A stretch of 64,000 nt of DNA, taken from NCBI RefSeq assembly GCF_001742225.1, contig NZ_CP017075.1, forward strand, positions 3,038,001-3,102,000. The letters are read 5' to 3'. The stretch's first letter is position 1; each line of letters begins with the position of its first letter. This DNA comes from Novosphingobium resinovorum. GTDB taxonomy: Bacteria; Pseudomonadota; Alphaproteobacteria; Sphingomonadales; Sphingomonadaceae. Both the position numbers and the translations under genes were made by a program. Under the pieces are notes generated by a model. It was not told the DNA's origin and did no database searches. It was given only the letters and a program-made list of their open reading frames with translations. Positions 18,616 to 25,565 of this stretch are shown one piece after another.

Positions 18616-19130
18616 GGCGCGAGCCTCCGGCGGCCGATCCACGCGGCATGGCGCTCCGGGGTGTAAGGGTTTGGCTCCTGACCCGCGCTCAGGCGGTTAT
18701 GGACGTGCCGCCAGTAATCCGGCGATGCGTCAGCGGCATCGACGCTGAGTGCCTCCACGGCGTCGATCACGGCCAGCGCCCGCTGTACCTTTGGCCAGCC
18801 ATCGATCCGCAACAGGATCTCGCCACCGGGGCGAACGAAGGGAACTGTCTGGAATGGTTCGCCGCGTCCGATGGCGCGCAGGATGTCGAGACGCGAAATG
18901 ATGGTGCCGTAGTCGTTGGAAGCCCAACGGACAAAGGCGAAGATGCTCTCGGGTGCGAAGCCGACGATGCTGCGGCGGCGGTCGATGATCTGCTCAAAGC
19001 TCTTGCGGCCGAAACGTATCCAGTGTTCCACCTTCTGCTTCTGGAATGTCAGTTCGATCAATGTGGTGAAGGGCGCTGGCCCGTCCGGGAGCGGACGGCC
19101 ATGCGCATGGCATGCCATCTTTCCGGTCAT
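18612..19130 (-). CDS. DUF2840 domain protein
   Basis: A 172-residue protein starting MTGKMACHAHGRP. It contains the DUF2840 features HWIRFGRKSFEQIIDRRRSI, FAFVRWASNDYGTIISRLDI and the C-terminal NPYTPERHAAWIGRRRL. The family is known only from the parA-traF operons of alphaproteobacterial ICEs and has no assigned biochemistry. Four-base overlaps with the RHH gene upstream and traF downstream place it in one tightly coupled operon. Confidence 0.85.
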   Translation of the reverse strand: MTGKMACHAHGRPLPDGPAPFTTLIELTFQKQKVEHWIRFGRKSFEQIIDRRRSIVGFAPESIFAFVRWASNDYGTIISRLDILRAIGRGEPFQTVPFVRPGGEILLRIDGWPKVQRALAVIDAVEALSVDAADASPDYWRHVHNRLSAGQEPNPYTPERHAAWIGRRRLAP

Positions 19131-19381
19131 GGTTGATCTCCTTCGGAGGATGGAAACTCGCGGTCGAGCAGTCCGCGGAGCATGACGGCGACGGTGATGC
19201 CCCGCCGGAAGGCGGCGACCTTGATGCGCCCGCGCAGCTCGGGGGTGATGTCGATGGTCAGGCGCGCGGTGAATGCCTCGCCGGCGCCTTTGCCGGTTGG
19301 CGGCGCATCCGCTGCCCTGATCCAACCATCGGGATCGCCCGGACGCGATGCGAAACGGGCCTTGGCGGGAGGACGTGTCAT
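19127..19381 (-). CDS. Ribbon-helix-helix protein next to parA
   Basis: An 84-residue protein whose C-terminal half is a ribbon-helix-helix: strand FTARLTIDI, then helices ELRGRIKVAAFRRGI and TVAVMLRGLLDREF. Small RHH proteins directly after a short ParA act as the centromere-binding partner in type Ib-like partition systems, so it may be the cognate adaptor of the ParA at 19378. It is coupled to both neighbours by ATGA overlaps. The larger ParB at 43954 is a different family. Confidence 0.75.
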   Translation of the reverse strand: MTRPPAKARFASRPGDPDGWIRAADAPPTGKGAGEAFTARLTIDITPELRGRIKVAAFRRGITVAVMLRGLLDREFPSSEGDQP

Positions 19382-20031
19382 GCCCGTGCCCTCCCGATCC
19401 CGAGGCCGTCGATCTCGGCCGCAAGCGTCGCAATCTCGCGCATGGCGCGTTCCCCGCTGTCGGTCTCGGAAACGAGCCGTCCGGTTTGCGCGCTCTCAGC
19501 GAAAGCCACGCGCTGGCCGATGGTAGTGACGAGCAAGGGAGGATCGTGATCGGCCAGCGTCTCGGCTGTCAGCCTGGCGATGACTGTGCGCGCGCCGCAG
19601 CGGTTGAGGACGAAGCGTGCGGCCAGTTCGGGCCGGTAGATCCGCGCCTCCGTCACCAGCGCCAGCATCTCTGCCGAAGCCCAGCCGTCGAAAGGTGATG
19701 GTTGGACCGGGATCAGCACCAGGTCGGCGGCGAGCAGCGCGGAGCGCATAAGACCGGCGACGCGGGGTGGCCCGTCGATGACGATGTGATCCGCATCACG
19801 CGCCAACTCCGGCGCTTCGCGATGCAATGTGTCGCGGGCCAGGCCGATAACGCTGAACAGCCTCGGCAGCCCTTCATGGCTGCGCCGCTGCGACCAGTCG
19901 AGCGCGGAGCCTTGCGGATCGGCGTCGATCAGGATGACGCGCTGCCCCTTCGCGGCCCAGGCCCCTGCGAGATGCAGCGCCAGCGTGGTCTTGCCCACGC
20001 CGCCCTTCTGATTGAGGAGAGCGACGATCAT
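19378..20031 (-). CDS. parA: ParA-family partition ATPase
   Basis: A 217-residue deviant-Walker ATPase. The P-loop is QKGGVGKTT at residues 7-15, the A' region is VILIDADPQGSALDWSQRR, and Walker B is DHIVIDGPPR. The short length without an N-terminal HTH fits ParA/MipZ-like ATPases of mobile elements. It probably stabilises the excised circular element together with the RHH protein downstream. It is coupled to repA by a four-base overlap. Confidence 0.88.
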   Translation of the reverse strand: MIVALLNQKGGVGKTTLALHLAGAWAAKGQRVILIDADPQGSALDWSQRRSHEGLPRLFSVIGLARDTLHREAPELARDADHIVIDGPPRVAGLMRSALLAADLVLIPVQPSPFDGWASAEMLALVTEARIYRPELAARFVLNRCGARTVIARLTAETLADHDPPLLVTTIGQRVAFAESAQTGRLVSETDSGERAMREIATLAAEIDGLGIGRARA

Positions 20032-21173
20032 GGCCGCCCTCCCGGTTTGCCGAGAGGAAATTCAGCCGTGTTTGTCGGCGCGAGCGATTCTTGCTCTGGG
20101 GGGCTCAGCTTGCCTTTGTGGGCACCCATCCTGAGGGCCGCACCAGCCTGCGCGATGAGCTTTGCCACATCGCGCCGGCGCTCTTCAAAGTTAGATTCTG
20201 TGTTAGAGTCTAAGTTAAGGGCACGATTTTCGCTTTTATTCCCGTAGGATAAGCGCTGTTTGGGTTCCCGATAGCACGAGCCGCCGGTTCCTGATGGCAC
20301 GATAGTGCGGGTTCCCGATAGCACGAGACTATCCACAGGTTTTCCACAGGCGGGAACAGGCTCGAAAGCGAGCAGCATCCGGCCTCCGGTTTCGACCTCG
20401 GCGAATAGAGTGTAACCCGGCAGCGGCTGGCGGCGGATAATGTCGCGCAGCTCGAACGCGAAGCGCTTGAACGGCGACAGACTTCCCGATTTCTGGTGCA
20501 GGTGGCGGAAATCGAACCGCCAGCCGTTTTTCTGTCGTCCACCATGCTTGCGCACGAGACGATAAAGCCAGCGATCGAGCCCGCCGGTCAGGTCGAAATA
20601 AGCCCGGTCGATGGTGAGGATCAGCGCTTCATCCAGGACAGCACTGTAGAACCAGTCAGGAACGATCATCTCAATGCCGTCCGAGCGACCATTGGCATCG
20701 GTCCGCTCCCGCCATTCATTGATCCAGGAAAAGCGATGCCGCCGTCTGTTGGCGGGCTGGCGGATCGAGGTTGCGACCGTGGTCGATTGCAGCCGGTCGA
20801 GCGCTGCCTTCAGCCGCTGATAGTCCCGCTGCGAGGTTCCGCGCCCCGTGAAGGTGAGGATCTCATAGGGCGTTGCTGCCATCAGGCGCGAAGTGCGCAG
20901 GCCTGCATCGCGCGCCTCGACAATCTGGCTTGCGGCCCAGATCAGAATATCAGCGTCCCAGATCGTCGCCATGCCGTGGTCGGGAACAGCTTCGACGCGG
21001 ATCGAGACGTCGCCCGCGGCAAAATCAATCGGGCGGATGCGGTGTGATTTGGAAAGGGAGAAGAAGGGGTAAGCCATGAGATCCTGTGCGTCTCGTGGTG
21101 CGAATTCACCGGGAAGCGCCCGAAACAGATCGAGTTGTCCGCGTTCCGAGCCGGATCGGTGCTGAGGTGCCAT
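20028..21173 (-). CDS. repA: RepA-like replication initiator
   Basis: A 381-residue protein of the plasmid RepA/replication initiator A type found in alphaproteobacterial ICEs. It has SLSKSHRIRPIDF, the core ATIWDADILIWAASQI, TPYEILTFTGRGTSQRDYQ and the C-terminal winged-helix part ending near RRQPLPGYTLFAEVE. After about residue 265 the protein becomes low-complexity and overlaps repeated DNA (20262-20348) that looks like an origin. This suggests the excised element can replicate, as known for several ICEs. It heads the repA-parA-RHH-DUF2840-traF run. Confidence 0.82.
   Translation of the reverse strand: MAPQHRSGSERGQLDLFRALPGEFAPRDAQDLMAYPFFSLSKSHRIRPIDFAAGDVSIRVEAVPDHGMATIWDADILIWAASQIVEARDAGLRTSRLMAATPYEILTFTGRGTSQRDYQRLKAALDRLQSTTVATSIRQPANRRRHRFSWINEWRERTDANGRSDGIEMIVPDWFYSAVLDEALILTIDRAYFDLTGGLDRWLYRLVRKHGGRQKNGWRFDFRHLHQKSGSLSPFKRFAFELRDIIRRQPLPGYTLFAEVETGGRMLLAFEPVPACGKPVDSLVLSGTRTIVPSGTGGSCYREPKQRLSYGNKSENRALNLDSNTESNFEERRRDVAKLIAQAGAALRMGAHKGKLSPPEQESLAPTNTAEFPLGKPGGRP
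20262..20348. repeat. Iteron-like repeats with DnaA-box-like sites inside repA
   Basis: Two identical 19-base copies (20262-20280 and 20309-20327) carry GGTTCCCGATAGCACGAG. A diverged copy (about 20285-20303, GGTTCCTGATGGCACGA) lies between them, so the spacing is about 23-24 bases. Next come CTATCCACA (20329-20337) and TTTTCCACA (20340-20348), each one base from the DnaA consensus TTATCCACA. The two perfect copies are read in different frames within repA, so the constraint is on the DNA. This is the expected layout of an iteron-controlled origin. Confidence 0.65.
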
Positions 21174-21191
21174 GAGGAGCTGCAGCCGCGT

Positions 21192-21473
21192 TCAGCGCGT
21201 AACGCGTTTGGGCGAGGTGAACGGTGTCACCGGCAGAGGTTTTGCCGGGAGAACCTGTCCACGCGGATCGGACGTGGAGGTAACGGATCCCCGCGCGACC
21301 CAGGCCGCCAGATCCTCGACCGAATAGACAACGCGGCCGCCGAGCTTGTGATAGGCAGGCCCCGTTCCGTAGGTCCTGTGCTTTTCCAGCGTGCGCGCTG
21401 ACAGGCTGAGGAAGTCGGCGGCTTCCTTGGTGCGCAGGTATCGTGGCGGCAAGGCGGCGAGATCAGGTCGCAT
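21192..21473 (-). CDS. AlpA/excisionase-like helix-turn-helix protein (RdfS-like)
   Basis: A 93-residue protein with a winged helix-turn-helix of the HTH_17/AlpA type: YLRTKEAADFLSLSARTLEK, then YHKLGGRVVYSVEDLAAWV. Such proteins serve as recombination directionality factors or local regulators. In ICEMlSymR7A the excisionase RdfS occupies the equivalent place upstream of the traF-relaxase operon and is switched on by FseA. The FseA-like genes lie next door here (21611-22376), supporting an excisionase role by context. Confidence 0.75.
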   Translation of the reverse strand: MRPDLAALPPRYLRTKEAADFLSLSARTLEKHRTYGTGPAYHKLGGRVVYSVEDLAAWVARGSVTSTSDPRGQVLPAKPLPVTPFTSPKRVTR

Positions 21474-21575
21474 GGGGCGGGCCTCCGTGGTTGTGCAGGA
21501 TGCCGCTGACGATCAGCGGCGTGTCATGCGCACGGTGGCGAAGGAACGCCGGCATGGGGGATGAGGAAGATCGAA

Positions 21576-21594
21576 GGGGTGAAATCCTCACCCC
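21576..21594 (-). promoter_or_regulatory. Hairpin between FseA-like gene and RdfS-like gene
   Basis: Arms GGGGTGA (21576-21582) and TCACCCC (21588-21594) pair perfectly with a five-base loop. A second, longer pairing (GGGG-ATGAGG near 21557 with CCTCACCCCC) would compete with it. No U tract follows, so it is not a standard terminator. It lies in the leader of the RdfS-like gene and could be regulatory. Confidence 0.3.
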
Positions 21595-21610
21595 CGATCA
21601 GGCGTCAGCG

Positions 21611-22213
21611 TCAGGGTTTGCGACGATGGCGCAAAAGGTCTTGATAGCCGCCATCGATGAGCGCGGCGGCGGATCGGACAAGGGCGATGACAGAGGCGCG
21701 CAAAGCCGATGTCTTCCACGGCTCGGCCCGTACGCGGTCCTCTCCGTAGATCGCGATGGCAATCGCGCGATAGGTCGCGTGGTTGGCATTTCCGTCAGCG
21801 GCTTGCATCATCAGGCGGAAGCGCCGGCGCTGATACGGCGTCATCCTGGGGTCTCGGCGCGCCGGTTTCGCAGTCAGCGTGTGCCAGAGCCTGAGAATGG
21901 CTTCGAGCCGGTCCGGCAGATCGTCGTCAAGCGGCAGAATGATCGCGGGCTGGGCATCAGCATCGGTGTCCGAGAGGATCACATATTGAACGCCATCCCG
22001 TGCGCGGCACGCACCGTACGCCCCCTCTGGCCCGCGGATGGCATCATGAGGTTCGACGGATAACGCGGCCGGCGAAGGGGTAAGAAAATCGGGGGTGGCG
22101 CCAAGCATCAGCACGGCCGGGTTGGCAAGCGGCGACCAGATGACCGGTTGGTTGAGCGCGGAATGCTTGGGGTCTGCCGGGAAATCGCAACCCCCAGCGA
22201 CGCTGGTCATCAT
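21611..22213 (-). CDS. FseA-like activator, second frame (DUF2285 domain, Msi171-like)
   Basis: The downstream half of a split gene. The frame is open from 22213, but meaningful similarity begins at FPADPKHSALNQPVIWSP (about 22185). It then runs through LPDRLEAILRLWHTL, MTPYQRRRFRLMMQAAD and the DUF2285 C-terminal GYQDLL. There is no good start codon at the point of similarity. Joined to the upstream frame by one +1 step at CCC-G (22181-22178) it gives a 254-residue protein with the uninterrupted phrase RFPADP. In ICEMlSymR7A, msi172 and msi171 are fused this way by programmed frameshifting to make the excision activator FseA. Confidence 0.8.
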   Translation of the reverse strand: MMTSVAGGCDFPADPKHSALNQPVIWSPLANPAVLMLGATPDFLTPSPAALSVEPHDAIRGPEGAYGACRARDGVQYVILSDTDADAQPAIILPLDDDLPDRLEAILRLWHTLTAKPARRDPRMTPYQRRRFRLMMQAADGNANHATYRAIAIAIYGEDRVRAEPWKTSALRASVIALVRSAAALIDGGYQDLLRHRRKP

Positions 22214-22376
22214 CCGAAAGGGGAAGATGTCCGGCGTCTTGCGTTACAAGATCATCGAAGCTGGCTTGATAGGCAGCGTTACGGCGTAAGCATTCCCACG
22301 CAACGCCCTCAACGGGCAGCGCATCGTAGAATTCATATTGGCTCTGGTCTCGCCAGCGGGAAGTATCCGGCTTCAT
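22044..22376 (-). CDS. FseA-like activator, first frame (Msi172-like, DUF6499-type N terminus)
   Basis: The upstream half of the split activator, 110 codons from the ATG at 22376 (MKPDTSRWRDQSQYEFYDAL) to a stop at 22044. Residues 1-66 (through DDQRRWGLRFP) resemble the N-terminal domain normally joined to a DUF2285 domain. After residue 66 the frame leaves the homologous sequence and yields an unrelated tail. Normal decoding would therefore make a short protein, and frameshifted decoding the full activator. A disabling mutation or a sequencing error would look the same. Confidence 0.75.
   Translation of the reverse strand: MKPDTSRWRDQSQYEFYDALPVEGVAWECLRRNAAYQASFDDLVTQDAGHLPLSDDDQRRWGLRFPGRPQAFRAQPTGHLVAACQPGRADAWRHPRFSYPFAGRVIRRTS
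22176..22184 (-). promoter_or_regulatory. Candidate +1 ribosomal frameshift site (TTT-CCC-G)
   Basis: On the coding strand the first frame reads TTT CCC GGC. Codon CCC occupies 22181-22179. Skipping one base (22178) and resuming at GCA (22177) restores the reading RFPADP expected of single-frame relatives. CCC followed by G is a classic setting for proline-tRNA +1 slippage. No release-factor-2-type Shine-Dalgarno stimulator is seen immediately upstream; a GGGGG lies nine bases before CCC. Confidence 0.6.
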
Positions 22377-22461
22377 TGCTCCGCTCCTGGTTGAAATTGC
22401 ACAGGTGGAGCGTGAAAAGATTGCGGCGTTCCTATACGGAAGGAAGCCAGATAGGGGACAT

Positions 22462-22488
22462 AGAATGATGCCCATAGGGCATCATTCT
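22462..22488. promoter_or_regulatory. Long perfect palindrome upstream of the FseA-like gene
   Basis: Two 12-base arms, AGAATGATGCCC (22462-22473) and GGGCATCATTCT (22477-22488), are separated by ATA. The site is 16 bases past the stop of the QseM-like gene and 86 bases before the FseA-like start. No T tract follows on either strand, so an operator (for example for a tra-type activator or the XRE regulator) is more likely than a simple terminator. Confidence 0.5.
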
Positions 22489-22504
22489 GGGGTCGGCGCC
22501 GAGG

Positions 22505-22780
22505 TCAGTCGCGATCCGTCGGACGGTGGAGCAGCTGGCGATAGCCGCTTTGCGTCATCCAGCGCGCCCGTGCCAGATGGCTGTCATGGATTTTCCTGGC
22601 GCGCTCGGGTTCCTGAACAGGGTCGATGCCGAACAGCACATCGACGGCTTCGCTCCATTCCGCGCCATCGTCGGCGGCATCGAGTAGCCGCATATAGAGC
22701 TTGATATGCGCGCGATCATACTCGGTGAGCTCGTCGCTAATGGGCGCAATGTCGTCGAAGGAGGGGGCCGCAGATGTCAT
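22505..22780 (-). CDS. Small DUF2285 protein (QseM-like antiactivator)
   Basis: A 91-residue acidic protein from the ATG at 22780 (MTSAAPSFDDIAPISDELTE). It carries the short DUF2285 pattern EYDRAHIKLYMRLLDAADDG, RARKIHDSHLARARWM and GYRQLL. QseM of ICEMlSymR7A is a small DUF2285 protein that binds and silences FseA and TraR. This gene sits just upstream of the split FseA-like gene, so an antiactivator role is a reasonable inference. A TTG at 22840, overlapping the XRE gene stop, is an alternative start. Confidence 0.72.
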   Translation of the reverse strand: MTSAAPSFDDIAPISDELTEYDRAHIKLYMRLLDAADDGAEWSEAVDVLFGIDPVQEPERARKIHDSHLARARWMTQSGYRQLLHRPTDRD

Positions 22781-22840
22781 GTCGAGGATCGCCGCAAGAC
22801 ACAGGCCGCCGCCGCAGATCGATGATGGGGCCTGCGCCAA

Positions 22841-23107
22841 TCAGCCGTCGTAGATCTGTCGGTGTCTCTTCTCGTCTTGGCCATGAACTAGCAACACTCC
22901 TTGCCCGCGATCCGTGGACAAGAGAACAATCCCTGCTGCTTCAAGCGCCCGGCGTACCTGATCCCGCGTTGTCTCATACACCTCGAGCCGGCTCTCGGAC
23001 TCAAGGCGCTTCAGGGCAGTCAGCGATATTCGGGCCTTGTCAGCGAGCGTCTCCTGCGTCCAACCCAGTAACGCGCGTGCGGCCCGCGACTGTCGAGCGG
23101 TGATCAT
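22841..23107 (-). CDS. XRE-family helix-turn-helix regulator
   Basis: An 88-residue DNA-binding protein. MITARQSRAARALLGWTQET is followed by the helix-turn-helix LADKARISLTALKRLESES and a tail containing VRRALEAAGIVLL, the standard small XRE fold. It lies directly before the QseM-like gene, so it may play the part of QseC, the repressor that sets the on/off state of the antiactivator. In ICEMlSymR7A those two genes are divergent, whereas here they are in tandem, so the analogy is loose. Confidence 0.78.
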   Translation of the reverse strand: MITARQSRAARALLGWTQETLADKARISLTALKRLESESRLEVYETTRDQVRRALEAAGIVLLSTDRGQGVLLVHGQDEKRHRQIYDG

Positions 23108-23437
23108 GCATGATCACCTCCCATCGCGACCGGCGCGCATTCCAGAACTACGGCTATTTTAGTCGCTCTTTCCTTTTCTGCCAGATGAAATCGTCGAATC
23201 TGGGCAAGAGGTTATTTGCGCAGGACAACGCACAGGCCCGTCCGATTCGCCTGCCTCGGCAAGGTTGTGGGGCGCTGATACTCGGATCGGCATCCGCACC
23301 GGTCGGGCCACCAAAAGAGCCCCAAACGATCCAATTTCTCGAAGATGATATGTCTGAAGATCATATTCTTGGCATTCACGCCAGAGCATGATACGTTTCC
23401 AGATCAATGTCGTAGAAATGATCCGCAAAGGAATCAT
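23108..23437. promoter_or_regulatory. Divergent promoter region between XRE gene and hipBA
   Basis: A 330-base region with no recognisable gene separates the minus-strand XRE regulator from plus-strand hipBA. A possible hipBA promoter is TTGGCA (23369-23374), a 17-base spacer and TACGTT (23392-23397). The short inverted repeats ATATG/CATAT and ATGAT/ATCAT around 23347-23366 could be HipB operators, since HipB normally autorepresses. These are weak matches found by eye. Confidence 0.35.
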
Positions 23438-23758
23438 ATGAAGATGGAAGCAGAAGCGCTCGGGTTGATCGGCGACCATTTTCGCCGCGCCCGACTGGCC
23501 GCCAGACTGACCCAGGAGCAGGTGGCCGATCTGGCCGGCATATCGCGTCCGCGCTACCGCGATGTTGAAACCGGGGCGGCGGCAGCACGCACCACGACCT
23601 TGATCAATATTGCCCGAGCGCTCGGTCTGGAAATGATGCTCGTTCCCCAGGCCATGGTGCCCGCCATCGAGGCGCTCTTGCGCCCTGAGGCTGAAGAGGA
23701 TCGCCCCGCCTTCAGCCCGCAACCGGAGAGCGACGATGATAGCCGCCCGCACCGCTGA
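23438..23758 (+). CDS. hipB: HipB-like antitoxin, XRE-family
   Basis: A 106-residue protein from the ATG at 23438, preceded by the ribosome-binding site AAAGGA. The helix-turn-helix is HFRRARLAARLTQEQVADLA plus GISRPRYRDVETG. The C-terminal part is acidic and disordered. It overlaps hipA by 23 bases, the usual antitoxin-first order of hipBA modules. HipB neutralises HipA and represses the operon. Confidence 0.85.
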   Translation: MKMEAEALGLIGDHFRRARLAARLTQEQVADLAGISRPRYRDVETGAAAARTTTLINIARALGLEMMLVPQAMVPAIEALLRPEAEEDRPAFSPQPESDDDSRPHR

Positions 23759-24977
23759 GACCATCCCGTCACTGGACGTGTTCCTGAACAGTGTGAGGGT
23801 TGGCACGATTGTCAGAACACCCGGCGACTTCAACGCTTTCAGCCTTGACCCGGCGTACCGCGCCACAGGAGGTTACCCGGTTCTGAGCTTGTCGTTGCGT
23901 GCCGCGACGGGCGGCCTACGCAAAGACCCACGCCCGGTCGCAGGCGCGTTGCCGCCCTTCTTCGCCAATCTCCTGCCCGAAGACAGGCTGCGCGAGGCGA
24001 TGGAAAAACACCACGCCGCCCATGTTCGGCCAGGGAATGATTTCGATCTCCTCGCGGCTCTTGGTGCGGATCTGCCGGGCGCAGTGCGGGTTCTGCCCAG
24101 TGACGGCCAACCGGGTGCCGCTACGGCGGCATCTCCAGACAAGCCGAAAGCGCGCTTTTCGTTGGCGGGCGTGCAGATGAAACTCTCGGTGATGAAGAAC
24201 ACCGGCAAGGGCGGCGGGCTGACCTTGCCGCTCGGTGATGGCGAAGGGCAGTATATCGCCAAGTTCCCGTCCACGGCCTTTCCGGGTGTGTCGGAGAACG
24301 AGTTCGCGAACCTTGCGCTTGCTGAAGCCATCGGCATGGACGTGCCCGAGCGGGAACTGGTCGGCCGCGACCAGTTCGAGGGCATTCCCGAAGAGTTCGA
24401 GACGCTTGCCGAAGGGTTGGTCCTGCTGGTTCGGCGCTTCGATCGTGGAACCGATGGACAGCGCATCCATATCGAAGATTTCGCGCAGGTCTTCGGCCTG
24501 TACCCGGCGCGCAAATATGACGGGGCGGCCTCCCACGACATCGCATCCGTGCTGAACGTGGCGATCTCGCCCTTTGCCGCACTGGAGTTTGTCCGGCGAC
24601 TGACCTTCTCGGTGGTCATGGGCAATGGCGACATGCACCTCAAGAACTGGTCACTGATCTATCCGGGCGGTGGCGACACGCCCGCCCTTGCGCCGATCTA
24701 CGACATGCTTTCGACCGTGCCCTATATTCCAGCCGATGGGCTGGCGCTGTCACTCGGCGGCGAACGGGCATTCAAGGGTCTGACTCCGGCCCGCTGGAAG
24801 ACGTTTGCCAACCGGGCACGGCTTCCCGAGCCGGCCGTCCTCAAAGCCGTCGCCGAGACGGTGAGGCGCATCGATGCGCAGTGGTGGACCCTGCCAGAAC
24901 GCGAGGCCGTTCCCTCGGCCGTGCTGGAGCGGATCGACGCCCATGTGAAAGCCATGCTTCCGATCCTGACCGGCTGA
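23736..24977 (+). CDS. hipA: HipA-like serine/threonine kinase toxin
   Basis: A 413-residue HipA-family kinase. The N-terminal HipA_N part includes LPPFFANLLPEDRLREAM. The ATP-binding region has RFSLAGVQMKLSV, the catalytic loop is NGDMHLKNWSLIY near residue 296, and the metal-binding segment is LAPIYDML. In Escherichia coli HipA phosphorylates glutamyl-tRNA synthetase and causes dormancy. On an ICE the pair may act as an addiction module or as defence cargo. All visible kinase motifs are intact. A bidirectional terminator-like hairpin follows at 25030. Confidence 0.87.
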   Translation: MIAARTAETIPSLDVFLNSVRVGTIVRTPGDFNAFSLDPAYRATGGYPVLSLSLRAATGGLRKDPRPVAGALPPFFANLLPEDRLREAMEKHHAAHVRPGNDFDLLAALGADLPGAVRVLPSDGQPGAATAASPDKPKARFSLAGVQMKLSVMKNTGKGGGLTLPLGDGEGQYIAKFPSTAFPGVSENEFANLALAEAIGMDVPERELVGRDQFEGIPEEFETLAEGLVLLVRRFDRGTDGQRIHIEDFAQVFGLYPARKYDGAASHDIASVLNVAISPFAALEFVRRLTFSVVMGNGDMHLKNWSLIYPGGGDTPALAPIYDMLSTVPYIPADGLALSLGGERAFKGLTPARWKTFANRARLPEPAVLKAVAETVRRIDAQWWTLPEREAVPSAVLERIDAHVKAMLPILTG

Positions 24978-25029
24978 GCGAATTTTCCCGGACAGGGATG
25001 TGGGCGTAATGGCTTGCCGCGGGTATGAG

Positions 25030-25059
25030 AAAGGCCCCGACCTTTCGGTCGGAGCCTTT
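25030..25059. terminator. Bidirectional terminator between hipA and DUF736
   Basis: A 13-base stem (AAAGGCCCCGACC, 25030-25042, with GGTCGGAGCCTTT, 25047-25059; one mismatch) around a TTTC loop, with an A run on one side and a T run on the other. It lies between the converging hipA and DUF736 genes and would stop transcription from both. Confidence 0.8.
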
Positions 25060-25069
25060 GTGCCGCGCC

Positions 25070-25396
25070 TCAGTCGCCGCGGCGACCGTTGGGGCGGGAC
25101 CAGATGAGCGAGTGGCTCTCGCCATCCTCGTCGTCAAAGAGGTTGGCGTAGATCGGGGCGTTGAAGCTCGGATCGTCCAGCTTGAGGCCCAGATACTCGC
25201 GGCCCTCGTTCGAGCGCTTGGACCAGGCGGCACCGATCTCGGCGCGGCCGACCAGAACCCGGTGGCTCGGGGCGTTGTCACCAGTGGCGCGCAGTTCGGG
25301 AACGATGCGCACGCCCTTGGCCTGGACGCTGAGGGTGACGATTTCGCCGGTGAATTCGTTCGAGCCGGTTTTCTTGAAGGTGCCGATGGTCGCCAT
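25070..25396 (-). CDS. DUF736 family protein (copy 2)
   Basis: A 108-residue protein starting MATIGTFKKTGSNEFTGEIV, with the family motif GAAWSKRSNEGREYLGLKLD and the ending ANLFDDEDGESHSLIWSRP. It is a closer match to the canonical DUF736 form than the copy at 17699. No biochemical role is established. It has a long structured leader (25428-25565) that closely resembles the leader of the DUF2493 gene at 34350. Cargo island 2 lies upstream. Confidence 0.9.
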   Translation of the reverse strand: MATIGTFKKTGSNEFTGEIVTLSVQAKGVRIVPELRATGDNAPSHRVLVGRAEIGAAWSKRSNEGREYLGLKLDDPSFNAPIYANLFDDEDGESHSLIWSRPNGRRGD

Positions 25397-25427
25397 TTTA
25401 AGTCTCCGTTTTCCGTTTCCGAGCCCG

Positions 25428-25565
25428 CACCATTGCGGCCTCTATGGCGATCGACCGGCCGGAGACGAACGCTTCCGCACCCCCCGTTTGCGGGGGCTGG
25501 ACAGCACAGGAGAAACTTTCTTGGCGCGCGAGGAATGGCGGCTCTGCCGTCAGGGGAAGAAAGTT
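25428..25565 (-). promoter_or_regulatory. Structured leader type B, copy 1 (upstream of DUF736)
   Basis: On the minus strand the leader has an outer stem with perfect nine-base arms (25514-25522 AACTTTCTT, 25557-25565 AAGAAAGTT) that encloses a GGCGGC-TCT-GCCGTC hairpin. Next come a CCCC-GTTTGC-GGGG hairpin (about 25481-25495) and a conserved block around GCGGCCTCTATGGCGATCG (25435-25453). The same order recurs at 35301-35446, including an identical 74-base distance from GCGGCC to the outer stem. Confidence 0.6.
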
